From assembly GCF_958979055.1 (NCBI RefSeq), contig NC_084893.1, positions 29,418,987-29,482,986 on the forward strand: 64,000 nt of DNA, read 5' to 3'. Positions 36,643 to 48,869 of the stretch are shown piece by piece. A program made the translations under genes and the position numbers. Under the pieces are notes generated by a model, which saw only the letters and a list, made by a program, of their open reading frames with translations, had not been told where the DNA came from and searched no databases. Position 1 is the first letter of the stretch, and each line of letters starts with the position of its first letter. Source of the DNA: Alnus glutinosa (Eukaryota > Streptophyta > Magnoliopsida > Fagales > Betulaceae).

Positions 36643-37084
36643 GGGGTAATTACCTTTTCCCCCCATGAACTACCAAAAAATGCGCAATGCCTCCATGAAC
36701 TACCAACTCGACCAAAATAGAGCATTCAACTACCAAAGACAACCATTTTCTCTCATTCTTTCAGTTAGAGGAGTTAAGAGAAACAGTCAACGGGTCATGT
36801 GCCATTTTACATGGGGGCATATTGGAAGATGGTGGTAGTTCATGGGGGGAAAAGAGGAAGATGGTGGTAGTTCATGGGGGGAAAAGAGAAAGAAAATGAG
36901 GGTAAAACGGCGTGTACGTGACGGTCACGTGACCCGTTGACCGTTTGTTTTAACCTCTTTAACTGACGGAATGGGGGAAAAGGGTTGTCTTTGGTAGTTG
37001 AATGCTCTATTTTGGTCGAGTTGGTAGTTTGTGGGGGCATCGCGCATTTTTTGGTAGTTCATGGGGGGAAAATGTAATTACTCC
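36643..37084. mobile_element. Nested MULE-type MITE with perfect 9-bp target duplication
   Basis: The ends GGGGTAATTACCTTTTCCCC and, mirrored, GGAGTAATTACATTTTCCCC share CATGAACTACCAAAAAATGC just inside. Flanked by AAAAAATTT at 36634-36642 and 37085-37093. Inserted inside the element at 36149-37649. Confidence 0.85.
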
Positions 37085-37238
37085 AAAAAATTTATAGGGT
37101 TTGCCTATAGGGGTGGTTTGTGCTCTATTTTGGTCGAGTTGGTAGTTTGTGGGGGCATCACGCATTTTTTTGTAGTTCATGGGGGGAAAATGTAATTACT
37201 CCAAAAAATTTAGAGGGTTTGCCTATAGGGGTGGTTTG
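37003..37238 (+). repeat. 118-bp tandem duplication over the MITE right end
   Basis: TGCTCTATTTTGGTCGAG starts at 37003 and at 37121. The second unit repeats the MITE terminus plus flanking TTGCCTATAGGGGTGGTTTG, so it copied element and host DNA together after insertion. Confidence 0.85.
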
Positions 37239-37649
37239 GTCACCCCCAAAGGCCAAAACGCTTCAATTTTTTTTTTTTTTTTAATTATCAGATGGGGGTG
37301 GTTCGGCAACCCCAGACCGGTCATGGGTGTGGCTAAGCCACCCTCTTCTTCTTTTTTTTTTTTTTTTTTTTCATTTTTTTAAGTTTTTAATAATTATTTT
37401 TTAGTTTTATTATTTTTTAATTAATTTTTAAAGATTCTTTATTCTTTATTTTGTAATTTTTTATATTGTGACATGTGTCAACCCTCAGGGGTTGACACGT
37501 GGCGGACCGTTAGTTTTTGGACGGAAAACTTGATTGAGGTACTAATTTGGTCTTTTCCCAAAACTAAGGTATTATCTGTAATGCAAATTGAAACTCAAGG
37601 ATTAAAAAATAAAGTTTCAAAACTCAAGGACAAGAAGTGTATTTAATCC

Positions 37650-37740
37650 AAAAAATAAACTAGTCCACTATAAAAGTTGACTGAAATCCTCTAGAGTGCA
37701 GCCTAAGGCTAGGGAATTTTACATCTTTCCCCCACAATTA
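37650..37740 (+). repeat. Duplicated block, part alpha, copy 2 (right piece)
   Basis: AAAGTTGACTGAAATCCTCT to GGGAATTTTACATCTTT, matching 15180-15255. Confidence 0.8.
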
Positions 37741-38170
37741 TGGACCTTTTGTTTCAGGGTAAAATGGTTTCTGAAAAATGATTTCGGCATTTTTTGGTGT
37801 TTGGTAGGAGCGAAAATAATGGTCAATCGGAAAATGATTTCTGTTTGACAAAAAATGCTTAGTAAATTTTGGAAAATGATATCGCTTTTTAAAAGCGTAA
37901 ATTATTTTCCGTAGATAGCAGACGCAGTTAACCATCTTTTAAACGACGTAGTCCACCTTTACGTTCAAGCAGTTGACTATCGCCGGATTCTAACAAGCCA
38001 GATTTAGGCACTGGTTGGTGCCGGAATTTGAAAAATTATGCCGGAATCCAGCGACATCTGGCTACCATCACCGGATTTCGGCAAAACTGTGCCAGATTCT
38101 GGCCAAATCTGTCCATTCTGGCCGAATCTCCAGCTAGTTTGGCTGGGATCCTCCTAGAACGGCACCAAAC
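37741..38170. other. Unassigned stretch, possible MITE relic
   Basis: Contains repeats of GGAAAATGAT(T/A)TC and CCGGA(T/A)T(T/C)-type text. No paired terminus or gene was found. Confidence 0.35.
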
Positions 38171-38699
38171 TGTTGGTGCAATTTTCTGGTAGGTGACATG
38201 TTGATCAATGATTCGTCAGAGTACTCCTTCTCAAATCTACAAACAAGAACTGCGTCAGGGGATGCCGACAATCCCGCTCCGATACTTAAGTCAAAGGATA
38301 GTTTGAATATGAGCAGAGTAATTTTTAGGAGCATAGAACGTAACTTAATAACTGAAGAGATTTTGGTATTTATAGAGATTGAGGAGCAGTTAGGATAGTT
38401 CCCGGTTTGTGCGGGGATCAGTAGTTGAGGAAGACGTGGCCTCGGGCGCACGGACATTTTGAGTTCCACGACCGCCTATCTCGGGTGCACGATCCTTTAT
38501 GGGTGACATGTTGTTGGAAAAGCTTCGGGCGCACGGTCCATTTATGTATCGTGCGTCGTGTCCCTTAAATCCCGGGTAATCTTGAGATGTTTGCGGGCTT
38601 GGGTGTTACAAGATATCCGGGTCGGCTACCCGAGTCAGGTGAACCGGTTGGGCCCAAATGATTTTGATGGGCTTGGATAAACTAATATTTTCCCTAACA
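38171..38699 (+). mobile_element. Candidate solo LTR
   Basis: 529 bp with TGTTGG at the left and CCTAACA at the right (TG...CA), and a TATA-like GTATTTATAGAG near 38366. No internal retroelement sequence flanks it and no target duplication is visible. A portion of the duplicated block is missing at its right edge, which would fit recombination. The family is unknown. Confidence 0.4.
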
Positions 38700-38728
38700 T
38701 GTGTGATGTCTCAACATGCTATATTATG

Positions 38729-38853
38729 ATCCCCAAGGGGTAGCTCAATTGGCTGGAGACCACGCCTCATGAAGTAAAGGTCACTAGTTTGAATTCCCCA
38801 TCCCCCCTCTTGTGTGGACATATATAAAAAAAAATAAAAAAAAAAAAAAAAAT
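38729..38853 (+). mobile_element. tRNA-derived SINE, copy 1
   Basis: GGGGTAGCTCAATTGGCTGG resembles a pol III A box and AGTTTGAATTCCCC a B box. The body ends CTCTTGTGTGGACATATAT and an A-rich tail. It is flanked by a 12-bp duplication TGCTATATTATG (38717-38728, 38854-38865). The second copy is at 60597. Confidence 0.85.
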
Positions 38854-39034
38854 TGCTATATTATGGGCTCACTAAAAGACTTTCTAAATTATCAATCTCT
38901 TTAATAGCATACACAGAGCTTTCAAAGGAACATAATTACATGTAATATTTAACATCTTCTGTTTGTACTACACAAACCTAAACTATATGAGCCCTACACT
39001 TGACATCTTCAACCAACGAAATGTTGACCAACCG

Positions 39035-39517
39035 CACTACAAAAAATTCAAGAATTTTGGACGGTTTCAAACTGTCCAGAAATTGCAAAAAACCGTCTGG
39101 AACAAAGTCCAGACGGTTTATTCTGGATGATTTTAAACAGTCCAGAAATATGAGTCGCGAATTCCGGTTGGCGACAAAGAAATAGAGATTCGGCCGGTGA
39201 CAAAGAAAGAGAGAGAGGAAGAGAGATTCGGTACCACGCACACCGGCCGGCGATAGAGAAAGAGAGAGGAAGAGAGAACCGGCAGGAAATCCACGTATTC
39301 CGGCTGGATCTCTCTCTGTATCCGGCCAGAGATTCGGCCGAGCATGGGTTTCGATCGGATCTGGAAACCCACACACACTGGCGTAGGTTTGACAAATCCG
39401 TCTGGATCCGGCCGAAAACCCACTCTCTCCAGTCGCGAGATCTTGTCGTCCTAATCCCGCCGACTGTCCAGATCCCATCGCCCGTCTTCAGTCGCCGACC
39501 GGAGAGAGAAGAAAAAG

Positions 39518-39570
<53 letters not shown>

Positions 39571-39770
39571 AGTTTTAAAAAGAAGCAAACAAGGAAAAAA
39601 AGAAAAAGAAAAGAAGAATGATGGTTCAGTTTAATTGATGGCTTTTGTTTTAAAAAGAAAGAAACAGGAAAAAAAAAAATTTACAGTACAGACGATTTTC
39701 ATAAAACCGTTTAGAAATGAATTTCCAGACGGTTTGGTTAAAACCGTTTGTAAAACTATAATTCTAGACG
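39035..39770 (+). mobile_element. CACTA element fragment
   Basis: The left terminus CACTACAAAAAATTCAAG is followed by GGACGGTTT-type subterminal repeats, as in the 20753-27957 element. The right side ends in CTAGACG without a GTAGTG terminus, and the duplicated block resumes at ATTATGATTATTTTT. Minus-strand open frames inside have no known domain. Confidence 0.65.
39521..39569. repeat. (GA)n microsatellite
   Basis: About 24 GA units inside the CACTA fragment. Confidence 0.95.
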
Positions 39771-40158
39771 ATTATGATTATTTTTCAAAAAATATGGCAG
39801 CATTTGCTAATCCTTTTGAAGATGTGTTTTTTGTGTGTTGGTTGAAAATGTATTATGAAGTGACATAAAGTTGAAGGTAAATGATATTTGTACACACACT
39901 CGCATTTGGTGTGAGATCCATACATGTAAGATGAGTCTCACATATATGAGTTCCACACCAAATATAAGTATATATACAAAACAAATAACACATCTTTTGA
40001 ATCCATTTATAAATATCCAGTTTGTTTTTAACGCAAGGGGACTGCCTATCCTCTTGTTGCACCAGCCATCAAGGGTCTTTTACTATAGCACTACATTCGT
40101 ATTTTACAATTAATTTATGTGTGTCAATTAAAGTATCGCAAGCTAGCGTTCCAGAAAC

Positions 40159-40794
40159 CAGAGACGGAATTGGGGGGTGGCCGGTAGGGGGCCCCAGTTC
40201 AGTTGAAAAAAAAATTGGTTCTTAATTTGTGAGGACGTTCATTTTTATATAACGTCCATAAATGGGCAAAAAATGGAAACAAGTTGGCACGTTGTAGTAA
40301 AAATTAAGATTATATATATTCTTAGAGTTTACTATATATGATGCTGATAGCCTGGTACTATAAACGTATGATGTAGTGCAAGAAAAGTTTTATTTGGTCC
40401 AATCATATCTCTTATTAAATTATATGTTGTTTTATTAAGATAATTAAGGTTAATTTAATCTTATGTGTCAAGTTAATTAGGGAGTAGATTTGGTATATGT
40501 TGAACCGGTGACCCTAATAAGATCCCATGTTGGTATATATAATCTTAATTTAAGCTACCTGTTAGAAATTTTAGCCAATTTTTGCTGTTAAAGTGTGGAA
40601 GAGTAAACCTTTCAGAACTTATTTGTGTCGGTTGATTCTTTATGAAACAGTCTATAATTTGTGGAGAAATAAAAATTAATTAAAGTATGGGTGCAGGCTG
40701 AAAATAGAGGAGTAAATTTCTCAGCATATTTTTTTGGAGGTTCGTTCTTGAGTGCTAGGAGCTTGGGAAGAAGAAGATTATTTTTAAAAAAAAA

Positions 40795-40827
<33 letters not shown>

Positions 40828-41224
40828 TCTTGAGAATATTGATCTTTGCAAAAAGAGTTAGAATCTTAATGAAAAAAATTTAGGTTAATAGGCGATTCAG
40901 CCACGCTGTGAAAAACACCACTCCACCATATTGTGACTGATATTACCTGTTGAATCATTGAATGAAAGGAAATATTGGTTTGTGTTGTAGATGATGTAGT
41001 GTAGAGTTGAGAAGAAAGCTAGAAAAAATAGAGAAGAAATGTACTATTGTAGAAAAGATGCGTTTTTTTTTTTTTCAAACACAAAAGAAAATCAATGAGG
41101 CGTTGAAAACTTGAAGATAAAGAGATACCAAATTCATATATTTTGTATTTATACTTTGACTATATATTTTAATTTATTTTTTGTTTGGCCCCCTCTTAAT
41201 CAAATGCCTGGCTCCGTCCTTGTG
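40159..41224. mobile_element. hAT-like non-autonomous element
   Basis: It interrupts the beta block between GTTCCAGAAAC and CAATGAAGG; copy 1 reads GTTCCAGAAACCATTGAAGG at 17131-17150. The left end is CAGAGACGGAATTGGGG. The right end reverse-complements to CACAAGGACGGAGCC. The 8-bp flanks CCAGAAAC and GCAGAAAC differ by one base. No transposase is present. Confidence 0.7.
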
Positions 41225-41329
41225 GCAGAAACCAATGAAGGTTGAAGAAGAAAAGTCTTCAATTTGCTGTTTTTGTCTTTGTTTTTCGAATAACTACTCC
41301 GAGCGAAATTATTAATTAAGAAAGACTAG

Positions 41330-41989
41330 CTAATTGAATGCTTATTTTAGTTAGATTCGTGCCAACTAAACTTGATGAAATGCTCTCCAGCTATATAGCT
41401 CAATTATCGATCCTTCATCATTTGATCGACTTTACTCCAAGTGATCTAAAAGAGTAGTATTAATTTGACTTCCAATGCATGGAAGGGACCAGATCGAGGT
41501 TGTTTATCTACCGGAGAGGGCCGGGTGGATATATATAATTCTAAACAGTAATCTTAACGTCTCAAAATTAATTTATTAAAAAAATTAACTCGGAGGGTTA
41601 CTTGCAGCACCTTTATACCAATTGACTCGTAATTAGTTGTTTGTTGAGTATATATGTGTGCGTATACGTAGAAATGTTTGTGTCCCACATTAAAAAAAAA
41701 TGTCATAAGTGTGAGTGATTGATATAATATAGTTGGGCCCAAATCCATAAGCTTAAACTTTTAAATTGAGTGATATGTCAACATGCTATATTAAGGGTTC
41801 ACTAAAAAACTTCTCAAGTTATCAATCTCTTTAAGAGTATACACATAGCTTTCAAAGGAATAGAACTTCAATATTTAACATCTCCTATCTATACCACGCA
41901 AAACTAACTAAATGAGCCCTACACTTAAAATATGGCGGAGTTTGCTAACCCTTTTGAAGATGTGTTTTGGTTGAAAATGTATTTTAAAG
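41330..41989 (+). repeat. Duplicated block, part beta, copy 4 (left portion)
   Basis: Parallels 18165-20760 without its insertions: GTGCCAACTAAACTTGATG, GACTTCCAATGCATGGAAGG, TAGTTGGGCCCAAATCC. It continues at 49327 after the MULE. Confidence 0.85.
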
Positions 41990-42054
41990 GAGTAATTCTA
42001 CAAGGCGATCATTCGTCCCTCAAGCGTCCCTCACCAGCTGACGTGGCACGTCAG
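41990..42054 (+). repeat. MULE left terminal inverted repeat
   Basis: 65 bp, perfect mirror of 49262-49326; contains the palindromic TGACGTGGCACGTCA. Confidence 0.95.
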
Positions 42055-43962
42055 ACTTTTTTTTTTTTTTTTTCTTATATACAAAAAAAAAAAAAAAATA
42101 TTGAAAAAACCTGCGGACTGCGTTTTAAATTTCTCCCAAAACATTTTTGGCCCCAAATGCTTTCCACCTCTCCCTCCTCCCTCCCTCCACCCCACCGACA
42201 GCCACCCACCAGCTGAGCACTGTCGACCACTAGCTACCACCACACCGATTCGTCCATCTCCGGCCAAAAGTTACTGTGCGGTCTCCATCCACCGTACAGC
42301 TCCGACGACTCCAACGACCCATCTACCGTTCCGCCACGACGTGCCCAGCCGAGCCACCACCACCGCAGACGACTCCTACGGCCCATACACCGTAACGTCT
42401 TCTCTGTTTGTTTCGATTTTCTCTTCTTCATACAGATTTGGTTTTTTGAGTTGCTTTTGGATCTAGTTTTTTGAGTTCCTTGATCTGCGTTGGATCTGAA
42501 ATTTTTATCTGTATGAGAGTAGTGTCGTACAGATCTGAAAATTTTGATGGTTTTTTAAAGTAACTTAAGAGATTTTCCATTGTTCCCTCCATTGCTATGG
42601 CTGATGGCTACCCAGAGATGGAGGGCTTTGATTTTTGCTTGAGATGAAAAAATAGAAGGGACTATACAGGCTACTGGTTTTCGGTTGAAGATGAGGTGAA
42701 TGGGAAGAATGGGTCTCTTGCTTCCGCCGACTGGCCAAGCTAGGCTTGAATTTGGAGTTTTTTTTTTTTATTATTTTTTATTTTATTATATATTTTGGTT
42801 GACTCAAATTTGCATGTGATGGTGACAATCATTTTGTAGTAGCTGATGTGTTTGGAGATTTGCTTGTATTTTTTGCTTTTGGGTTTCTAGTTTTCTTCTA
42901 CAAATGGTGGTTTCAGGTTGTTGGTTTTGTTTACTTTGGAGTACATATTTGTTGTTGTGAGATGCTATTTGGCTTATTTTCCGTTTTGAAAAAGCTTATG
43001 TTGCTTCATTCAAATGTATTTGGAATATTTGTCTGCTTTTCAGTGAGTGAAATGGAATTAGAGACATTTACAGTGTTGTTTTTTTTTTTTCCTTACAGAC
43101 AAATCCTGCAGAATCAAGTTGTGATACAGTACAATGTAGTTTTTCTTTTCTTTGTTTCTTTTTTCGTTTTTTCTGCTGATATTGGTCATTTTTTAAACAT
43201 GCAGTGAGACACTACTTGTCATGGAGATTGTGTTAGAAACATACATCGAAAATGCTATTGGGGTGATTCAATATATCTATTTGAAGAGTATTTGATGTAA
43301 TTTTTTTTTTCCTAAAATGGTCTGTATAAAGGTTCTACTTCTGCAAAATGATCTTGTAAATTTTCATCTATTTGAAAGTTCTATTTTATGCTATCCTATA
43401 AGGGCTCTCATTTTCCCTTGCAATATATATATATAATGCACAATAAATTGGTATTGGGCTCTTATTTCGTTATGTAGTTTCTTGAAGATAGGAATTTGGG
43501 CACTTTGACCTATTTTACTTTAGGGACATCAATTTGAAATGTGACTGTAATGTAGAAAAAAATCAATTTGGGCACTTGAAGTTACATTTAAAAGCTTTTT
43601 CTACTAAGATGGGCACTTTGACGTATTTAAAAACTTTGACTGTCTATTTGGAATAATATTGATCGGAATACAAAGCTCTTAAATGTAACTTGAAATGTAG
43701 AAAAAATCAAGTTTTTAAATTGCCATTTGAAATTGGGAAAATGAATCTACATCTTAGTAGTAAACAAGAAGTTGAAATTGCATGTGATGAGAGCCTTTTA
43801 TTTATCTATTTATTTTTTTGAATGGGAAGACTAAGTAACTTTTTAAGTTTTAATTTAACAAAGTTCTCCATTTTTAACCCAAACCAAAACCAAAACTGAT
43901 TGGTTTTGCTTCTTCTTCTTTTTCATGACCAAAATAAAAGGTAAATATTAACCCAGCAAGTA

Positions 43963-44046
<84 letters not shown>

Positions 44047-45012
44047 TTCATTCACTTTAAACACGGGTTAGAGAACCTTTATATGCTCTCGTATATATAT
44101 GTAAGATGTCAATTGGTCTTGTAAAAGTAAATTAGAGACATCAATACCTGAAGCTGCCATTTTTATTTTTTTAATGTCACTGGAGGACATGGGAACACAT
44201 GCAGTCATTGGCCAAGAGATTACTAAAAAACCTGCTATTCAGTACTCACTTATCTTATAATCAAAATAAAACATCATGCATAAAAGTGGCAAAATCTGAA
44301 TTAAACATCATAACATCACAACCTCAAGCTCTTTTGAGTGCTGAAAAAATGTAACAAATCATAGATCAAATCCAAAAAAAAAAAAAATGAAGAACCCACA
44401 AAAATGAGATTCCATAACTTCCACAAAAAAAAAAATGAGACCCCACAAAAATGAGATTCCACAAGTTCTTAAACATTGTTACGTAGTGAGAATTACAAGA
44501 CCATGAGATGAAACAAGAGACTAACTTGGCCATTCGGCCAAAGAAAGAGACCCATTTTACCCATCCAACTGACTTCTTACCAGCATACCTCTGTTAAAAT
44601 GAAAAGAATCAGCCACCAAAAAATTTGAACTGCAGAATTTTACGATAACAATTACATGATAACAAGGTACAAATTAATGATCCTACAAAGTACAAAAAGC
44701 CCAACCTAGAAACCATAAAAATGAGCATAACAAACTCATACGCACAGTAACATAACACTTACCAAAAGTGAGAACTAGAAAATCAACCTTCGTTGGAAAA
44801 ACGGGGCACAACATGATTCTGTAGGATTCGGGGTCCCTGTAAATCATGACAAAAATATTATATACAATACCAACATCCTTTTATATAGTTCATCAGTTAT
44901 CATTTGTTTTATTCTGGAATACCTGAGTAATTACACTATTTTGAGTTCCGATTACATTGACATGTAATATTAGTTATGGAAGGCAAAAAGCTTCATTTGT
45001 GTCCAATGCGCA
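42055..45012. other. Non-coding 3' part of the MULE
   Basis: Pyrimidine-rich terminal-repeat extension (to about 42400), then T-rich sequence with no supported gene. A (TA)n run lies at 43970-44042. The open frame at 42848-43207 is T-rich and unconvincing. Confidence 0.6.
43970..44042. repeat. (TA)n microsatellite
   Basis: About 36 TA units within the MULE. Confidence 0.95.
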
Positions 45013-45100
45013 TTGTTGTTGTGTTCCTTCGCAAGTCTTCAATTAATAAATCATATAAACATGTTAAAAAATCATTTTAAAAATATTCAAAGAAGCATAA

Positions 45101-47562
45101 TTAAACACAAGGAACAGAAACAACCTTCTTTACCTTTTTTGTTTTACTCTTTTTTTTACTATTTGTGTCACTTGTTTGATTCTTTTTTCCTCGTGTCCTC
45201 TTTGTCACCACTTTTTCTACTCCAGAAGCCATCCTTTTTGATGGTGGCTTCCCTCTCATTCGAACCACGAGAGGACTACGAACCATATTACTTTCCATCG
45301 TCGTACCATCCTTATTACTTTCCACCGCCATACCATCAATGGACAAATTACAAGTAGTAGAACCACTAACAAGTGCTTGAGAAGGTGGACTATGTTCACA
45401 GATCGAACCATTGAATTGCTTCGTTAACATATGAACATATTTTTTCAGTGTCAGGCAATGTTCCACGCTGTTTGAGGCTATTTCTGCTAAAGCATGCAAA
45501 TCTTTGCACAAGTCGAAATATCTTTCTGCACTCGGGTCACGACTACCTGAATCATAACTACTATTGATTTGTTTATAATTTCGCTTCAAGTTCTTCCTCC
45601 ATCGGTTAAGAAAATATTTTTCTGGCAACGATGTAACTCCAACTATATTCAGTATAGATATGACATGTCTGCACAAAACTCCTCTTGATTCAAACAAGCA
45701 ACAACTACAATTCACTTCACACGAAGATTCATTGTAGTTAACAGTAAAGCATACCTTTTTCGTGAACGCATCATTAATTTGTACCTGTTCAGTCACTTGA
45801 TATATACACATTGCACCTTCTCTTGTGATAAGAGAACTACTACAATACATCACCTCTTTAATCTCCTCTTGTACTTCTTTGAACTTTGCAGTGGTGTAAA
45901 GTTGTTGAAATTTCTTCTCAAAAGGAAACCTGCTTAGACATGCAACTGTCTCATTAAAAGAAACGAAATCAGCAATATTCTCCTTCTCAACTTTTCTACG
46001 CAAAGCACTATCGTATTGATCCACAAATTCCTTCAATGTAGTTGATGAGTGCACATAACCATCAAAAAAAGCATTCATACTTTCACTTCGTTGCGTGGTA
46101 GTCATTCCAGCCCAAAATACATCTTTTAAATATGCCGGTACCCAAAAAGTACGCTCACTATATAACCCACACAACCATGCATTATCTTTCAGATTATAAC
46201 AATCAAGTAGACTTTGCCAATTTGCATCAAACTCATCGCGTGTCTGAGATTCATACACACAACTTCGTATGGCACCCTTAATGGCATGGTACTGTGAATG
46301 CGATCCAAATTTTTCTGGAAGCTTTTTCAATATGTGCCACAAACACCATCTATGTCGAGTATTTGGAAAAACTTTTCTAATTGCATTCTTCATAGCCCTA
46401 TTTTGATCTGTTATAATTGCACTCGGCGCTCTTTCATTCATGCAATTCAACCATGTCTCAAACAACCATACAAATGTCTCTGTATCCTCACTTGATATTA
46501 ATACCGCCCCAAGAAGTATTGACTGACCGTGATGGTTAACTCCCACAAAAGGAGCAAATGGCATTTCATATCTATTAGTCAAGTAGGTCGTATCAAACGT
46601 AACCACATCCCTAAAATCTTCATACGATACCCTACTTCGTGCATCAGCCCAAAACACATTTCTCAACCTACAATCATCATCAAAATCAATGGCAAAGTAG
46701 AAATTATTATTAATTGCTTGCATCCTTTTGAAATAGTCACAAAGAGCTCCAGCGCCTCCTGTGCCAAGACGAAGATGCCTTGACTTGGCAATGAAATTAC
46801 GGCAATCTTTTTCACCAAATTCTAGGTGCTCATACCCCCCTGCTTCAACTGCAAGTGAGTTATAACTCTTGCTCATACTTATTCCAGCTCTATCATTTAT
46901 TAAAAGCTTTCTCTTTGCAGTAGAGTCCAAATTCTTATTGCATCTAAAGTATCTAGCTTTGCCTGGGCTTAAATCATGATTATGTTTAGCAGATACATTA
47001 GTCACATACCACTTTGTATCAACTAACCTTGCATTCAAACTAGCCTTGCACCCCGTTCTAGTTGTTTGAACTGGCTTACTTGAACTGGCTTTTCTAGTGC
47101 CTTGACGTGCACATGATAGAGTGATATAACATGTATGCCCACTTGTATTCTTTCTTTTATTCTTTTGTACCACCCCAAAACCTTGTTGCTTTCCATATTT
47201 CCTATAATGCAACGCAAGTTCATCTAAAGAGTTAAATACCATTCCTTGCTTAGGTTCATCCACATTTTCAACTCCATCTATGAGTTTCATATCATTCTTG
47301 CAATTGACATCATTATCTTCAGATTCTATATCATTTGCAGTTTCATTTTGATCTATATCAAAATGAATAAAACGAAGTTAAGAGAAACAACTATGAATAA
47401 TAGCATTCATTAATATTTGAAGCAAAATTAAAGGAAGAATGAAACGCCTAACATACCATTTTGAGAGTCAATTTCAAGAGGCAAAACATCATCAATTGGA
47501 AGTTGTGTCAATGAATGATCATCTTCACATTCATTCCCCAATACAGATGGCGACAAATCCAT
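45101..47562 (-). CDS. FAR1-related (FRS/MULE) transposase, two exons, 785 residues
   Basis: Exon 1 is 47562-47457 (MDLSPSVLGNECEDDHSL...), exon 2 47352-45101. The GT-AG intron (47456-47353) is phase 1 and joins the frame cleanly. About residues 73-170 form the FAR1 zinc-binding DNA-binding domain (VFNSLDELALHYRKYG, TLSCARQGTRK, RTGCKASLNARL, AKHNHDL). Residues about 280-380 form the MULE transposase core with Asp in TFDTTYLTNRY and IITDQNRAMK. Residues 584-601 are a SWIM zinc finger (CSCCLFESRGVLCRHV). The C-terminus is a basic, nuclear-localisation-like tail (KRTRGKKNQ...KKKSKTKKVKK). FAR1/FHY3 and FRS regulators are domesticated relatives, but this copy sits inside matching inverted repeats and a target duplication, so it is most simply the element's own transposase. 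No stop or frameshift seen. Confidence 0.92.
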
Positions 47563-48869
47563 CTATAAGTTATTCCACGGAAACATTTAACTAGTCATTA
47601 TAAAAAAAAGGCTACTTTGGATTTTACTCAAATTTGATTTGTAGTTAATGGTATTTGAATGGAAAGTAAAACAATAAAAAATATATATATAATGCATAGA
47701 GCTGACTTAATCAAATGTAAATTCAAGTTCAAGAGCCAAGATGCTTGCAATTAAAAGTTAGTGAATTAAAGCTCCTTGACTTAAGAAATTATATTCCAAA
47801 AGAATGACATGGGCTTAATCAGTCCCACCCAAAGAAGAGAGTATATGGAGTTTAGGCTAAGATGTTAATCTCTTAGACATCTGAATGATTATCTAAGTAA
47901 ATTGAACACAATAAAAAGGGATTTATCTAATTTTATTTTATTTTTTCAAGAAAAAATCAAAGTGTTGCATTTTAATTAGTATTTCGATTGAAAAAGGTAC
48001 GCTTAGTTTTAAGCTTGCCAAATAAATTTCAGCACTACTACACTAATAAATTTCACACTTATGTTTTAATTCATCACACTAATTAACTTCAGCATTATTA
48101 TATAAATACTAGTTTTTTAAGTTTTAGTATTACATACTAGTTTATAGAGAGTTCTATCATCTACGATTATATAAACCAACTTTCTACATGGTTCTTTTTG
48201 TTTTTTTTTTTTTTTTTTTCTCAAGTTGACCGGAAGATGGTTCAACTTTCTACATAGTTCTTTTTGTTTTTTTTCTCCACTTGACTGGAAGATGGCCCAA
48301 CTTTCTACATAGTTATTTTTGTTTTTTTTCTCAAGTTAACTGGAAGATGGCCCCTTTCTACATAGTTCTTTTTGTTTTTTTTTTCTCAAGTTGACTAATT
48401 GACGGGAAGATGGTTCAACTTTCTACATAGTTCTTTTTGTTTTTTTTCTCCACTTGACTGGAAGATGGCCCAACTTTCTACATAGTTATTTTTGTTTTTT
48501 TTTCTCAAGTTAACTGGAAGATGGCCCCTTTCTACATAGTTCTTTTTGTTTTTTTTTTCTCAAGTTGACTAATTGACCGGAAGATGGCCCTTTTTTGTTT
48601 GCTAGTTACTAATTTCTTTATGAGTCTATGAAGATATAATGGTTCTCACAGAGTAGTAATCCAGTTCCTTCCGTTCTTTCACAAATCTGGCCCTCACCTC
48701 ACGACTTCAACTTTTTATCTTCACACCCACTAACAGTTAGGTTTCAAGTCTTTCTCAGTTCTTCTTTACTCTCTTAGCCTCTCAATCTTTCTCTGCCTCT
48801 CTCACGAATCAGATCCCCTGAACCTAATACTAGGTATGATTCAACCAAAAAAAAATTATACCCAATAAA
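47563..48869. other. MULE 5' region upstream of the transposase
   Basis: Promoter-side non-coding DNA of the element, including the minisatellite at 48186-48590. No other gene seen. Confidence 0.6.
48186..48590 (+). repeat. Minisatellite with higher-order structure
   Basis: About seven units of 52-60 bp built from ACTTTCTACATAGTTCTTTT, a T run, CTCAAGTTGAC and GGAAGATGG. Three successive variants (CTCCACTTGACTGG, CTCAAGTTAACTGG, CTCAAGTTGACTAATTGAC) repeat as a block of about 170 bp, at 48243 and again at 48415. Confidence 0.9.

Larger units (their letters stand above)
36149..37649. mobile_element. MULE-type non-autonomous element, 1.5 kb
   Basis: The ends GGGTTAAATATATTTTTGG and, mirrored, GGATTAAATACACTTCTTG are flanked by 9-bp duplications (AAAAAATAG at 36140, AAAAAATAA at 37650; one mismatch). 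The paralogous block at about 15160 reads across the site without it. The interior contains GGGGTGGTTCGGCCACCCC palindromes on both sides of a nested element. No coding capacity. Confidence 0.8.
38700..41320 (+). repeat. Duplicated block, part beta, copy 3
   Basis: Parallels 16460-17560: TGTCTCAACATGCTATATTA, TATCAATCTCTTTAA, GGTTGAAAATGTATTATGAAG, CGCAAGGGGACTGCCTATC, GTTCCAGAAAC, AAGTCTTCAATTTGCTG. A SINE, a CACTA fragment and a hAT-like element interrupt it. Confidence 0.85.

Noticed and set aside
38729..38853. tRNA gene
   Set aside because: A- and B-box-like text is present but no cloverleaf closes; the A tail and target duplication show a SINE.
38978..39478. Minus-strand frames up to 166 codons
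   Set aside because: They lie in CACTA fragment repeats and overlap in several frames; no domain seen.
42848..43207. 119-codon open frame in the MULE
   Set aside because: Phe/Val-rich translation of T-rich DNA, no recognisable domain.
45101..47562. Domesticated FRS transcription factor
   Set aside because: The gene sits inside identical inverted repeats with a perfect 9-bp target duplication, so element transposase is the simpler reading.
48186..48590. CRISPR-like regular repeats
   Set aside because: Units are contiguous variants without unique spacers, inside a plant transposon.
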